Positions 35,801 to 44,270 are shown, counted from the first letter of the stretch. The stretch: DNA of 58,740 bases from an uncultured Anaerolineales bacterium (GCA_903873975.1 CAIQQN010000015.1:1-58740), one strand, 5' to 3'. Notes: a model not told the origin generated them from the letters alone. Numbers and translations are program-made.

Positions 35801-35965
35801 AGGCTGGTTTTGTTGAGCCAGAAATATCGAAGAAATATTGATGGACAGCCTGTCAAGGATGATCTGAAAGATGGTTCCAAGAACAGGGAAAAGGAAGCCG
35901 AAACCAACCCCTAAAAGAGTGTAACGGACAATGATCGGGTATATAACGGTTCGGGTCTTCATCAT
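32888..35965 (-). CDS. Hybrid sensor histidine kinase (PAS-PAS-HisKA-HATPase-REC-REC-HPt)
   Basis: A 1025-residue membrane phosphorelay kinase. Two membrane helices (about 12-36 and 55-77), a coiled coil (80-125), two PAS domains (about 125-230 and 235-350), HisKA with His372 in [10 protein letters not shown], HATPase with N489 (NLIGNA), DTGIGI and GSGLGL, a receiver with D666, a second with D808, and a C-terminal HPt with His967 in [11 protein letters not shown]. All phosphorelay residues are present, as in BarA-type kinases. The very short loop between helices suggests sensing through PAS or the membrane. GGAGG lies 4 nt before the first of two adjacent ATGs and 7 nt before the second (35962). 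The REC-TadZ gene follows. Confidence 0.94.
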   Translation of the reverse strand: MMKTRTVIYPIIVRYTLLGVGFGFLFPVLGTIFQIILDRLSINISSIFLAQQNQPLLWIIDSAPLFLGMAFGFIGLRQARLTNMKNELEHTVEERTVELQTVNKQLSQELEMLHQVETAVSRSKKEWETTFDAVADLIFVTDSGGNIVRCNKTAVQKLDSSFKTLIGSPLLETLRAKNQSTSPELHSGEMEIPRLGSCFEVLIEQMALEGPPRTIYVLHDISKRKQIEEDITRQKKFFESLVVNNPAAIIVLDEKERIASCNPAFEHLFGYTLTEIIGANLDTLIATEATHQEAIQYTQQALTGGTVHGIGKRRRKDGILVDVEIFGVPVVVGEQKIGALAIYHNITELLHAQQEAEEANRAKSEFLANMSHEIRTPMNGVIGMLELALDSSLTDEQREYLNISLQSAEALLALINDILDFSKIEAKRMELEKINFNLRTTVEDAASSLAQRAQDKGLELACLIHPDLISELKGDPARLRQIMINLIGNAIKFTHQGEVVIRAEPVSETDTQVTVYFSIQDTGIGIPLEQQQSIFERFTQADGSTTRKYGGSGLGLTICKQLVEAMGGEIGVESTAGVGSTFWFQITFEKQPAERRGTAPLIIKPVNLSEMRILGVDDNATNRTILTKTVEGFGCRVDTVASGSKAIEILRNALRNGDPYQVVLLDMQMPGMDGEQAARAIKGDPALRDIRIIVLTSIGQRGDAAHMEALGCSGYLLKPVRQHMLYEALLAVLGRKEEAEPAIITRHLLAEQKQHSNQRILLAEDNSINQKLAVIVLNKSGFSVDAVENGLQVIEKAKEGKYDAILMDVQMPEMDGFEATRHIREWEAGRQHIPIIAMTAHAMKGDRERCLEAGMDDYVSKPLEIRILLGVLDRWLQLSEVEEAQPVHIKGPAPATPPFATAPIEPPTPSADDLPMDIERALERFGGDRPFLTEMSRDFAAGFPERIKDIKTALETHNANDLSRLAHNLKGVSANFSAGPVTKLSDELEALGRQDDLASAPGLLAGLEIEVSRLVKYLKETGITL

Positions 35966-36010
35966 GCTGCCTCCGGATCCATACCAATGGTTGGGGTTAA
36001 TTATATACCA

Positions 36011-37048
36011 TCATCGGAACAGTGTTTCTAGCCCACGCCAGACATCATCGCGCCAGGAAGTGTAGTTGTGCCCGCCGGAAAACTCGTGATATTTCACTTT
36101 GTATTCCTTCTCTTTTAACAGAGCGTACATCTCCCGGTTGCCATCTAGCAACCATTCATAACGACCGGTATCCATCCAGATATCAATTTCAGGAAGCGGA
36201 GCGTTGCGAACCAGGTCTACCACTACAAACTCATGTTCTGGCAGGATGAACGCTCCTGACTGACTCATCACTTTGCCAAAGACCTGTGGCAGGCGCATCC
36301 CCGAGTATAGTGCCATCGATCCACCCAACGAAGCGCCCAGCACCCCATATGGTTCTCCGCCGGGAGGCGTCAATATGAGATGCTCCTGCGCCAGCGGGAT
36401 GACACAATCAAACACGAATCCCAGCGTGGAATCAGAGCAGGAATATTCCAAGCTGCGCGCCGGTCCGCCGTTCTGGACCAGCGCCATTGCAAATGGACGA
36501 ACGCGTTTCTCGGCGATCATGTTGTCCACAATAATGTTTAATTTGGCGCGTTTCAGGTAGTCGGGGCCGTCATAGACTACCACCAGCGGGACGGGCGCCC
36601 TGAATGGGGGCTGATAAAGGAACACGGTCCGTTTTGCGCCTACAACATATTCTTTCGTCGGGATCTGGTGACGGGTCACTGTTCCTCTGGCAACTCCTTT
36701 GGCTGGTAGGATGAGCGGGGTTGGTCCACCGCGCGGCATGTAGAAATAATTGTTATAACCGTTGATCCCATTCCAGATGCGGTTGGGGTTGAGCGGGTCG
36801 GGGATTCGCTCGCCGGTCTTCGTGTCGAGGAAGGTATATTCTAGGTAGGCATCGGCGGCGAGGGGCATCGAGTAGGACCACAGGTCCGTCCCGGCGGGTT
36901 GCATGGTCTGGGTTTTTTCCTCCCAGTTGTGGAGATCGTCCATCAGGCGCGGGGCGAATTTCCCCTGCCAGAGAAAGGTGACGGTATCGCCTCCGATGAC
37001 GGGATTGCCTATCGTGCGCGCCAATGCGAGCAGAGGGTGGGTGGGCAT
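36011..37048 (-). CDS. Enterochelin esterase-like alpha/beta hydrolase
   Basis: A 345-residue serine esterase of the esterase D/Fes group. Residues 1-115 form an N-terminal E-set (CBM48-like) domain seen in Fes-type enzymes; the hydrolase part has nucleophile Ser240 in GASLGG, Asp293 in WMDTGRYEW and His327 in GGHNY, a complete triad. The substrate could be a siderophore ester or a carbohydrate ester; no siderophore genes are nearby. No signal peptide, so cytosolic. It starts 13 nt after the ClbS/DfsB-like gene. Confidence 0.87.
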   Translation of the reverse strand: MPTHPLLALARTIGNPVIGGDTVTFLWQGKFAPRLMDDLHNWEEKTQTMQPAGTDLWSYSMPLAADAYLEYTFLDTKTGERIPDPLNPNRIWNGINGYNNYFYMPRGGPTPLILPAKGVARGTVTRHQIPTKEYVVGAKRTVFLYQPPFRAPVPLVVVYDGPDYLKRAKLNIIVDNMIAEKRVRPFAMALVQNGGPARSLEYSCSDSTLGFVFDCVIPLAQEHLILTPPGGEPYGVLGASLGGSMALYSGMRLPQVFGKVMSQSGAFILPEHEFVVVDLVRNAPLPEIDIWMDTGRYEWLLDGNREMYALLKEKEYKVKYHEFSGGHNYTSWRDDVWRGLETLFR

Positions 37049-37061
37049 ATCAGCGTTCCTT

Positions 37062-37553
37062 CTATTGGATTTTAAGCCACTTCTGGATATCTGTACGGTG
37101 TTCTTTGTAGTGCCAGTTCGTGTTGGCGGCTACGCCGGTCCATAGCGGACCCATCGGCCAGGTGTCGGCGTGGACGAGTTGCAGTTGTTCCTCGCTCAGG
37201 CTCTCGGTGAGTACCAGGGAATCCCGGTAAGATTGGCGGAATTCCTCCAGCACTTCGGCTAACGGTTTATCCTTGACCAAGGTATATGTTTCAGCGTTCA
37301 TGTGGTCCACGTCCCAGGGCAGGGGGATGGCGGGCTCTTCGTTGCGCAAGAGACTGCCAACCCACCTGATCATGCATCGTTCCCATGCCGAAATGTGGGC
37401 CAGTGCATCCTTGACGCTCCAATCGCCATCCACACCGGGGAGCTGCATTTGTGCGTGAGTCAGGTCGGCGAGCGTTTCTTCCAAATGCCCATGTTCAGCG
37501 CGGATCCGTTCGAGGAGTTCGTGTTTGTTGATTTTTTCGTTTTGATCGTTCAT
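37062..37553 (-). CDS. ClbS/DfsB (DinB-like) four-helix protein
   Basis: A 163-residue all-helical protein of the DinB superfamily, in the ClbS/DfsB (DUF1706) group: DWSVKDALAHISAWE near residue 45 and the closing WHYKEHRTDIQKWL carrying the conserved histidine. Members have been linked to colibactin self-resistance in ClbS and otherwise to thiol- or metal-dependent reactions. GGAG lies upstream of the ATG. First gene of an operon with the esterase. Confidence 0.82.
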   Translation of the reverse strand: MNDQNEKINKHELLERIRAEHGHLEETLADLTHAQMQLPGVDGDWSVKDALAHISAWERCMIRWVGSLLRNEEPAIPLPWDVDHMNAETYTLVKDKPLAEVLEEFRQSYRDSLVLTESLSEEQLQLVHADTWPMGPLWTGVAANTNWHYKEHRTDIQKWLKIQ

Positions 37554-37714
37554 GGCTGTGCTCCAAAAATAGTGGGCCAGGTGAATAGATTACTTTGTAA
37601 CTGCTCACGCTTGCGAAGGTTTTGTCGCATTCTGAAATTACCTTCGAGCGAAAAGCCTGGTTTTTTCAGAAGTTCTACCAGAAATATATACCTTCGTAAG
37701 GCTGGCTTGAGTTG

Positions 37715-38953
37715 TTACATTGTCTTCAATAATTTCTTACCAAAAATCGCCGGTTCACTGCGCTCGATAACCAGTTCATTGGCTTCATGGAAGGCCATGA
37801 AATCGCGCATGCTGCTGGCGACATTCTTGATGAGTTCCTCACCTGCTTTGACACGTGGTTCCAGATACAGGGAGCGCAGAATCAGCGTGCCGGATTTGCG
37901 TTCCAGTTTTGGGTCGAAGCGGCCCACCAGCCGGTCTTTGTGCAGGATGGGCAGGCAGAAGTAGCCATAGACGCGTTTCGAGGCAGGAAGGTAACATTCC
38001 AGTGCCTTGTGAAAGCTCCAAAACATCTCGTCACGCCGGGCAGCCCAGAACAAGCTGTCGAACGGACTGAGGAAGGTCGTCCGCCCGGCTTGGAGTGCTC
38101 CATCGGCGGCTTGCTGGAGCAGGGGTAGGTTGTCGCGGTGGATGATCAGTTCGGCGGTTTTCCCGTCCGCCAGTTCGCCCGTGATCTCGAGCAGGATGCC
38201 GTCTCGAACCAGTCTTTTCACGGCGGGGCGCGATCTGGTTACTTTCATCCAAGTGTAGTCCCCGGCGTGGCGCGGCAGGCAGACACCCAGTGCCTTCGCT
38301 CCGCGCTCGACCCAGAACCGGTCGCGCTCTTCCACTGTTGGCTCGCTCGTACTCACCCAATTGGGCAGGAGGCGTTTGGTCAGATCGTAAACGCGCTGGA
38401 ATTTAACCCGGTCGGCGATCATCAGTTCACCAAACCCATACAGCAATTCCAATGCAGCCTTGGCCGGTCGCCAGTTCCACCATGTGCCGCCTTTGTGCCC
38501 GTCCGACTCGAAATTGCTAACCTTTAGCGCGCCCTCACGATGGATACGTTCCAGCACCTGTGATACGAAATCCTTTTGAACAAGTTCATTCAGCCAGCGG
38601 TTGTACCAGTTGTTGGGATGTTCACGCAAGTTGCGCTGACGCGGCATCTGGTACCGGTATTCCTCCAGCGGGATGATGGTGGCAGCGTGCTCCCAGCCCT
38701 CGAAGAAGCGGCGTTCTGGTCCAAAGATGAGATCGTCGAATTTTCTCGGGTCGTAAGTCCCTATCCGGCTCCAGGGCACCAGGTACTGGCTGCGGCGAAC
38801 CATGTGGAGCGTGTCAATCTGCACACATCCAATCTGGTTGATGATTTGGAAAAGGTTTTCTGGCGTCGGCGTGGGTTCGTTACCGTTGGCGCCATGCAGG
38901 TTCTGAGTCCGGAGCGCAACAGTACGCAGCGCGGAAGCGGGGTAGATTGTCAT
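37715..38953 (-). CDS. Winged-helix DNA glycosylase-like protein (YcaQ/AlkX family)
   Basis: A 412-residue HTH_42 protein. Members such as E. coli YcaQ unhook DNA interstrand cross-links through a QxD catalytic motif; here it is Q45-I46-D47 in GCVQIDTLHMVRRSQ. Further family stretches are RHAGDYTW and TFLSPFDSLFW. The ATG at 38953 overlaps the stop of the YCII gene (ATGA), so an upstream in-frame start within that gene is not needed. The glycosylase activity is inferred from the motif. Confidence 0.85.
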   Translation of the reverse strand: MTIYPASALRTVALRTQNLHGANGNEPTPTPENLFQIINQIGCVQIDTLHMVRRSQYLVPWSRIGTYDPRKFDDLIFGPERRFFEGWEHAATIIPLEEYRYQMPRQRNLREHPNNWYNRWLNELVQKDFVSQVLERIHREGALKVSNFESDGHKGGTWWNWRPAKAALELLYGFGELMIADRVKFQRVYDLTKRLLPNWVSTSEPTVEERDRFWVERGAKALGVCLPRHAGDYTWMKVTRSRPAVKRLVRDGILLEITGELADGKTAELIIHRDNLPLLQQAADGALQAGRTTFLSPFDSLFWAARRDEMFWSFHKALECYLPASKRVYGYFCLPILHKDRLVGRFDPKLERKSGTLILRSLYLEPRVKAGEELIKNVASSMRDFMAFHEANELVIERSEPAIFGKKLLKTM

Positions 38954-39240
38954 TTTCCTCGGATGGAGATACGCATGGGATGAAGTTCCGCCACCATGAC
39001 GTTTTTCTTCACGCTCGGATCGCTGAACATGAAAACTTTGGCGGCGTCGTCGTTTTCGGCGCGGAAAACCACCAGTCCAAAAGTATCGTCCGTACATGGA
39101 CCCGCCAACAGGACAGTCCCCGCTTCGGCGGCTTTTTTGAGATAGGTGAAATGCTCCTCCAGGACGGCTTCTTCTTTCGGGGTGGGAGCGTCAAAGAAGC
39201 CGTGGCGGTAGGGATGGATCAGATATAAGTATTCAGGCAT
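38950..39240 (-). CDS. YCII-related protein
   Basis: A 96-residue ferredoxin-like alpha+beta protein of the YciI family, starting MPEYLYLIHPYR and containing EHFTYLKKAAEAGTVLLAGP. Family members are small dimeric proteins with a conserved His-Asp pair and no settled reaction. The ATG at 39240 fits family starts better than one at 39267. It is translationally coupled to the YcaQ-like gene. Confidence 0.82.
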   Translation of the reverse strand: MPEYLYLIHPYRHGFFDAPTPKEEAVLEEHFTYLKKAAEAGTVLLAGPCTDDTFGLVVFRAENDDAAKVFMFSDPSVKKNVMVAELHPMRISIRGK

Positions 39241-39284
39241 GTTCAATCCGAAAACGACCCTGACCATGTCTCGAAGCGGAGGCC

Positions 39285-39434
39285 CTAGCGTTCATCATCC
39301 TTATAGAATGACAAGTACGTCAACACCTGGTAAGGGTTGAACTTCTGCTCTTCTGGGAGTTGGATTGCAGCTGGAGAGATCGGCTTTTCACAGGTCCCGT
39401 CTCCGAGATGAATATCGCTGAAGATAACCAGCAT
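39285..39434 (-). pseudogene. Internally deleted metallophosphoesterase remnant
   Basis: ATG at 39434 opens a 49-codon frame ending in TAG at 39287-39285. The first 26 residues (MLVIFSDIHLGDGTCEKPIS...) are the start of a calcineurin-like phosphoesterase with its first metal motif SDIH; the last 22 or so (KFNPYQVLTYLSFYKDDER) look like the C-terminal end of such a protein. None of the GD, GNHD or GHxH blocks is present. A clean internal deletion of several hundred base pairs would explain this. GGAG lies 9 nt upstream of the ATG and a TATAAT is at 39479-39474, so the 5' signals survive. Confidence 0.55.
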
Positions 39435-39641
39435 GTCAAAAGGCTCCAGAAAGAACAGTTCTCAGCACAGTTTATTATAGCCCGAATGTCAGCCAACCGG
39501 AGCCGGGTCTCTTGGAATTTCCTCTTCCGCCAGGGCGATTCCTGGATTCCCCGAAAAAAACCCTACCTATAATTATTACCCCTATTTCACTATTAAAAGC
39601 CCTGCCTTTTTGAACCAATTTAAGGTACTATTGCGTTAAAT

Positions 39642-40418
39642 ATGGCTGATCCTACTTTCTCCAACCCTTCCCGTTCGAAAAGAGGCACCAGCACCGGTCG
39701 TATTTTACAGACCACCTTCAGCGTTGCCTTTCTATTAGCGACCCTGTTTACTGGTTTCTCCCCGAAAATGTTTTCAGGCGATTTCGGATCAATTATTGCC
39801 AGCATACTGACTCCTCAACCGGACAGCGGGGAAATTGTCCCGACGACTCAGAAGCCGGTGCGTATCGGCATTGTCTCCGGCCACTGGGGAAACGGCAGTG
39901 ACCCGGGTGCAGTCTGCCCGGATGGCACAAACGAACATGATATCAACTTGGCGATCGCCTCTCTCGTACGGCAGAAACTTGAAGCGCGTGGCTATGATAT
40001 TGACCTGCTTCAGGAATTCGACCCGCGCCTGGACGGCTATCAGGCTGCACTGCTGCTCTCCATCCACAGCGATACTTGCGATGTCATTGACGCTCAGGCC
40101 ACCGGTTTCAAAGTGGCCTCCTCCACCTACAGCCATGATCAGAACCTCACCGACCGGCTGTCTGCCTGTCTGTATGATCGCTATGGCAATGTCACTGGTC
40201 TAACGTACCGTGCGGGCAATGTTACTGTCAACATGACCGATTATCATGCCTTCAGAGCCATTGACCCTTCTACTCCGGCCGCAATCATCGAGACCGGCTT
40301 CCTGTACCTAGACCGAAGCCTCCTGGTGGATAACCCCGATTTGGTGGCCGACGGAATTGTGGCAGGTGTGCTCTGTTTTGTCAGGAGTGAAAGCGCCCAG
40401 CCGGTTCCTACGCCATGA
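39642..40418 (+). CDS. N-acetylmuramoyl-L-alanine amidase (Amidase_3)
   Basis: A 258-residue zinc amidase that cuts peptide stems from peptidoglycan. A membrane anchor or uncleaved signal (about 20-40) is followed by the catalytic domain with His81 (SGHWG), Glu98, His142 (SIHSD) and catalytic Glu217 (IETGFL). No Shine-Dalgarno; a TACTAT ends 10 nt before the ATG. Its stop overlaps the start of the L,D-transpeptidase gene (ATGA), tying stem cleavage and cross-linking activities together. Confidence 0.9.
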   Translation: MADPTFSNPSRSKRGTSTGRILQTTFSVAFLLATLFTGFSPKMFSGDFGSIIASILTPQPDSGEIVPTTQKPVRIGIVSGHWGNGSDPGAVCPDGTNEHDINLAIASLVRQKLEARGYDIDLLQEFDPRLDGYQAALLLSIHSDTCDVIDAQATGFKVASSTYSHDQNLTDRLSACLYDRYGNVTGLTYRAGNVTVNMTDYHAFRAIDPSTPAAIIETGFLYLDRSLLVDNPDLVADGIVAGVLCFVRSESAQPVPTP

Positions 40419-41560
40419 AAACCGATTTGGAGTCCGCACAGCAAGCGCTTCTCAATGCCCGGCGAGCCGTACAGCAGGGTGATCGTCAAGCCGCCCGCCG
40501 TTGGGCTGAGATGGCTGTTGTTCTATGCCCGGACTTGGAAGAACCCTGGCTCATCCTGGCAGCTGTTGGAAGCCCGCGGGCCAGCGTGGCGTATCTCGAA
40601 CGGGCGCTTCAGATCAATCCCCAAAGTGAACGTGCCCGCAAGGGAATACACTGGGCGGTGGATCGTCTACGGAAAGGGACGGGACATCGTAATAGTGCAG
40701 GCATCCCTTCTGAAAGGCTGGGGCAGGGTGGGGTCTCTCGACTGGGTTCTGGTCTCGAAGTGGCAACCCGCTCCCGGGTTGAGAAGAACCTCCCAGCGAC
40801 GGTTATACAGTCTACCCCTGCGTCTAGTCCCGAACTGTTTAAATCCCTGACAAAGTACCGCTGGTCGTTCCTGACCTTGCTTTTACTGGTCATATGTGTA
40901 TCGGCAGCCTGGGCGTTCTGGCCTGGCAATGCCTCGCCTGTGTTGGCATTCCTGCGTGTCCCGCAGTCAGCCTCTCCAGTCTTTGCCGCGCCGATCAAAG
41001 TGGATAAACCCACCTATACTGCCACTTTTACTCCTACGTTCACGCCAACCAGCACCTTTACTCCCACACCGACTTCTACTTCTACACCAACGCCGACAGA
41101 TACTTTCACGCCTACAGAAACGTTCACGCCCACCTTGACACCGCTGCCGACCGATACGCCCCAGCCCTGGCCGACCGACACCCCGTATCCATACCCTGAT
41201 AATGGCGGCGTGCGCTGGATAGACGTGAACCTTTCCCAGCAGATGTTGTATGCCTACGAAGGCGATACCATCGTGGCGAGTTTCCTGGTCTCCACCGGGG
41301 TGCCGGCGTTTCCAACTGTGACCGGCCAGTTTCATATCTATATAAAACTGGTTTCAACCCTCATGGCCGGGGATGGCTATTATCTGCCAGATGTACCTTA
41401 TACAATGTATTTCTACAAAGGCTATGGACTCCATGGCACATACTGGCATCATAACTTTGGACACCCTATGAGTCATGGCTGCGTAAATATGTACACACCC
41501 GACGCCGAATGGTTGTTCTACTGGGCATCTGAGGGAACGCTGGTCAATATCCACTACTAA
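40415..41560 (+). CDS. Membrane-anchored L,D-transpeptidase (YkuD) with TPR-like front
   Basis: A 381-residue protein. Residues 1-90 are cytosolic and TPR-like (two helix pairs), a membrane helix lies at about 150-168, a Thr/Pro/Ser-rich linker of about 60 residues (TPTFTPTSTFTPTPTSTS) follows, and the YkuD domain occupies about 250-381 with HGTYWHHNFGHPMSHGCVN (catalytic Cys356). It would form 3-3 peptidoglycan cross-links or attach proteins, outside the membrane. Translationally coupled to the amidase. Confidence 0.9.
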   Translation: MKTDLESAQQALLNARRAVQQGDRQAARRWAEMAVVLCPDLEEPWLILAAVGSPRASVAYLERALQINPQSERARKGIHWAVDRLRKGTGHRNSAGIPSERLGQGGVSRLGSGLEVATRSRVEKNLPATVIQSTPASSPELFKSLTKYRWSFLTLLLLVICVSAAWAFWPGNASPVLAFLRVPQSASPVFAAPIKVDKPTYTATFTPTFTPTSTFTPTPTSTSTPTPTDTFTPTETFTPTLTPLPTDTPQPWPTDTPYPYPDNGGVRWIDVNLSQQMLYAYEGDTIVASFLVSTGVPAFPTVTGQFHIYIKLVSTLMAGDGYYLPDVPYTMYFYKGYGLHGTYWHHNFGHPMSHGCVNMYTPDAEWLFYWASEGTLVNIHY

Positions 41561-41756
41561 GTCTTGTATAGTGGAAGGAATTCTACGGAGTAACACCCAA
41601 TAATAATATTAATAACTCACCTTACGCAAAACGTCCCGCAGGTTCTCGTAATCCATGCTTGGTTTCTGCCCAAACCTGCGGTAGTCCCGGTTCCAGTATA
41701 TCATCCTGAATCTCGTACGGGACGGGGCGGGACGGTGCGTAACATCACTTATTGAT

Positions 41757-42782
41757 ATGTCTTATGGTATCCTCTCCAGGCGCGATTTTCTGAAACTGAG
41801 CGGCCCAGCGGCGTTCAGCCTATTGCTTTCCAAACTCCACCTTGATAAAGTTCGGGCTACCCCTTAGGCCATGCAGGGAAGGGTGGTCTACCGCAGCCTG
41901 ATTGTCCGCGCTGCCCCGGCTTTCAGTGGAGTGAGGGTGAATTCCTATCCGCGCGATAGTGTTTTGGATCTCACCGGGCAGGTATTCGGTGGAGCGGATG
42001 GCGATTACAACCGCATCTGGTACCAACTCGGGAACGAAGGATTTGTCTACTCAGGCGGTGTCCAACCAGTAGACACAGTATTGAATGACCCCTTGATCAG
42101 TATTCCCGAAACGGGTGTTTTGGGTGAAATTTCCATCCCGTATGCCGATTCGGTCTGGGCGATCAACCACAGCCCGTACCCGGGTCCGAGGCTGTACTAT
42201 GGGACCACCCATTGGATCACTGCCCTGATTGTGGATCAACGCGATGGAAGTCTGTGGTACAAGGCTTACGATAATCTATATAATTCTTATGACTACACCC
42301 GCCCTGAATGGATGAAAGTCGTTTTGCCCGAAGAGATCACCCCACTTTCGCCCCAGGTGCCGGAGAACGAGAAACACATCAAAATTTATCTGGACCGTCA
42401 ACTGCTGTTGGCTTTTGAGTGGAACGTGCTCGTTTATGCGGCGAGAGTGGCCACCGGTCAGAAGAATTATGAATCTCCCACCGGCTGGTTCCGCACATTC
42501 CACAAGCGTCCCACCTGCCACATGACCGGGGGCGCGGACGACACCTCTGAATTCGATCTGCCCGGCGTGCCATGGGATTCATATATTACCGATAGCGGGG
42601 TTGCCATCCACGGTACTTACTGGCATAATGATTTTGGACATCCCCATAGTCATGGCTGTATCAATATGGCGCCGCAGGATGCAAAATGGATTTATCGATG
42701 GACTCTCCCAACTGTCCCGCCGGGAGAACGCTTATTGCTCGAACCTGGTGTAGGGACCCGGGTCCTGATTGCTCAAAGTTAG
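41757..42782 (+). pseudogene. Tat-exported L,D-transpeptidase interrupted by an in-frame amber codon
   Basis: ATG 41757 starts a frame with a classic Tat signal (SRRDFLKLSGPAAFSLLLSK). At codon 37 there is TAG (41865-41867), and the same frame continues for over 300 codons through the enzyme body to 42782. The body has an SH3-like front (about the first 65 residues) and a YkuD domain with HGTYWHNDFGHPHSHGCIN. Two codons after the TAG is an ATG (41871) that could restart translation, but that product (303 residues) would lack any export signal. It may be a pseudogene by nonsense mutation, a read-through gene, or a sequencing error. The Ser-His-Gly-Cys site itself is intact. Confidence 0.8.
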
Positions 42783-42812
42783 CATTTTAAATCATCCCAT
42801 GGAGAAAAAATC

Positions 42813-43244
42813 ATGCCACGTCAACCCGTTTTTGCCGGTCTCGTCGTGGACGAGGCTGACCGCCCGGCAGGGACTGCTTATGTAGGGGATGAACCATGCT
42901 ACGTGGTGGACGATGGCGGGTTTCGCCGCCACATCCCGTCTGAGCAGGTGGACCGTCAGGTGCTGGAGATGATGCGCCAGCAGATCAGCGGTAATGAAGA
43001 TATGCTCAGCGAGCAGGCTGCCAAAATGCTTGGCATGGATGATATCTTCTCGAAGGCCATGCTTCAAAACCAGTTGAAGAATATTAACCAGCAATTCGAT
43101 ATCTTGCTGCAGATGGGTATCCCCGAAGAAAGCCGTGCTTTCATGGGAATGTCAGGATTCAAGGTGGTGATCAACGTCCATGGTGAAGTGGTCCGCCTGG
43201 ACCAGCCCGCTGCGACGGACGAAGGCGGTGATGGGGGGGAATGA
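42813..43244 (+). CDS. Conserved-looking hypothetical protein
   Basis: A 143-residue soluble acidic protein starting at an ATG with GGAG upstream. The first 55 residues are beta-rich (FAGLVVDE, TAYVGDEPCYVVDDGGFRRH), the middle is helical with several Met and Gln (LEMMRQQISGNEDMLSEQAA), and it closes with another strand pair (FKVVINVHGEVVRLD) and an acidic tail. I do not recognise the family. It follows the interrupted transpeptidase by 30 nt but looks independently translated. Confidence 0.7.
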   Translation: MPRQPVFAGLVVDEADRPAGTAYVGDEPCYVVDDGGFRRHIPSEQVDRQVLEMMRQQISGNEDMLSEQAAKMLGMDDIFSKAMLQNQLKNINQQFDILLQMGIPEESRAFMGMSGFKVVINVHGEVVRLDQPAATDEGGDGGE

Positions 43245-43314
43245 AACGACGAGGTGGTGTCGAACTGCTTATCCTGCGGCTAACCCTTAAGCACTGTTTT
43301 CACAAACTCGGGGT

Positions 43315-43366
43315 TTGGGGTGTTGGACGACGGCAAAGCCGTCCACCAACACCCCAAGATCTTCTT
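43315..43366 (+). terminator. Long hairpin, probable terminator
   Basis: A 12-bp perfect outer stem (43315-43326 with 43346-43357, TTGGGGTGTTGG / CCAACACCCCAA), a 2x2 internal bulge, and a 6-bp inner stem GACGGC / GCCGTC with an AAA loop, followed by GATCTTCTTTT. Very stable. It lies 70 nt past the hypothetical gene. The rest of 43245-43498 holds a weaker hairpin near 43457-43486 and no gene. Confidence 0.65.
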
Positions 43367-43498
43367 TTAGCCGAGGCGGCGTTTGGGACGCAGCCCCGTG
43401 GGCTAAACCACCATTCGCGGAGCACTCCCGTGAGGCGAGGTGGGGGTTGGGATTCTCAGGCTTTCTGACTTTGTGAAAGCCCTGACGCTTATACCCGC

Positions 43499-43527
43499 TT
43501 GACACCGGGCGAGGGGAATTGTATGAT
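43499..43527 (+). promoter_or_regulatory. Near-perfect promoter giving a leaderless AMMECR1 mRNA
   Basis: TTGACA at 43499-43504, 17-nt spacer, TATGAT at 43522-43527, then six bases and the ATG at 43534. The predicted transcription start coincides with the start codon, and no Shine-Dalgarno exists. Confidence 0.75.
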
Positions 43528-43533
43528 AATGGC

Positions 43534-44103
43534 ATGGGCTTACAACTGACTCCCGAAGAAAAACAAACCTTGCTCCGGCTGGCACGCCAGGCGCTCGAAA
43601 CCGGAGTGCGCGGAGGACCATTGCCGCGCCTTGACGAAACCTCCCTGACCCCCACCCTGCGTGCTGAAGGTGCTTCTTTCGTCACGCTGACGGTGGGCGG
43701 CAACCTGCGCGGCTGCATCGGTGCGCTGGAACCATACCAGCCGTTGGCTGAAGATGTGCGCGAACACGCCGTGGCTGCTGCGCTGGAGGATTATCGTTTT
43801 CCCACTGTTCAGGAAAGCGAACTGGTAAGTATCGCGATCGAGGTCTCGCGGCTGACGGTGCCGGTGCCGCTGGATTACACGGATGCTGACGATTTACTTG
43901 CCAAACTGCACCCCGGTATTGATGGAGTCATCCTGCGCGACAGCTTCCACCGGGCCACCTTCCTGCCGCAGGTTTGGGAGAAAATTCCCGACCCGGCTGA
44001 GTTTCTGGTAAATCTCTGTTACAAGATGGGCACCTCGCCAGATTCCTGGAGACATAAGCATCTGGAAGTGCTGATTTATCAGGTGGAAGAATTCCACGAA
44101 TGA
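43534..44103 (+). CDS. AMMECR1-domain protein (AmmeMemoRadiSam system protein A type)
   Basis: A 189-residue protein with the AMMECR1 signature LRGCIG (58-63) and flanking ASFVTLTVGGN and EDYRFPTVQESEL. In many prokaryotes this domain is linked to a Memo-family protein and a radical SAM enzyme (AmmeMemoRadiSam); neither partner is beside it here. The function is not established. The ATG at 43534 is chosen from the promoter position; an in-frame TTG at 43519 lies inside the promoter. Confidence 0.9.
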   Translation: MGLQLTPEEKQTLLRLARQALETGVRGGPLPRLDETSLTPTLRAEGASFVTLTVGGNLRGCIGALEPYQPLAEDVREHAVAAALEDYRFPTVQESELVSIAIEVSRLTVPVPLDYTDADDLLAKLHPGIDGVILRDSFHRATFLPQVWEKIPDPAEFLVNLCYKMGTSPDSWRHKHLEVLIYQVEEFHE

Positions 44104-44270
44104 TTTCTATCGAGGGTCAGATGAGCCTTCCCGCACCAGCGTATTGTTCAAGGGATGGTGTTCAATAAATGGATTCTTCGCTGAAATCGTTCAGAGCGGT
44201 TACCCTCCTATTTTCTTTGATGAATATTACTTGCAGGTAAATTCTTGTCCAATCTGATAAGGAGACAAAA

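Noticed and set aside
39360-39572. A 70-codon plus-strand frame
   Set aside because: It lies antisense to the phosphoesterase remnant and its promoter, with no start signals of its own.
43241-43468. A 75-codon frame overlapping the hypothetical gene stop by ATGA
   Set aside because: It runs through the long hairpin at 43315-43357, and its sequence there is simply the translation of the inverted repeat.
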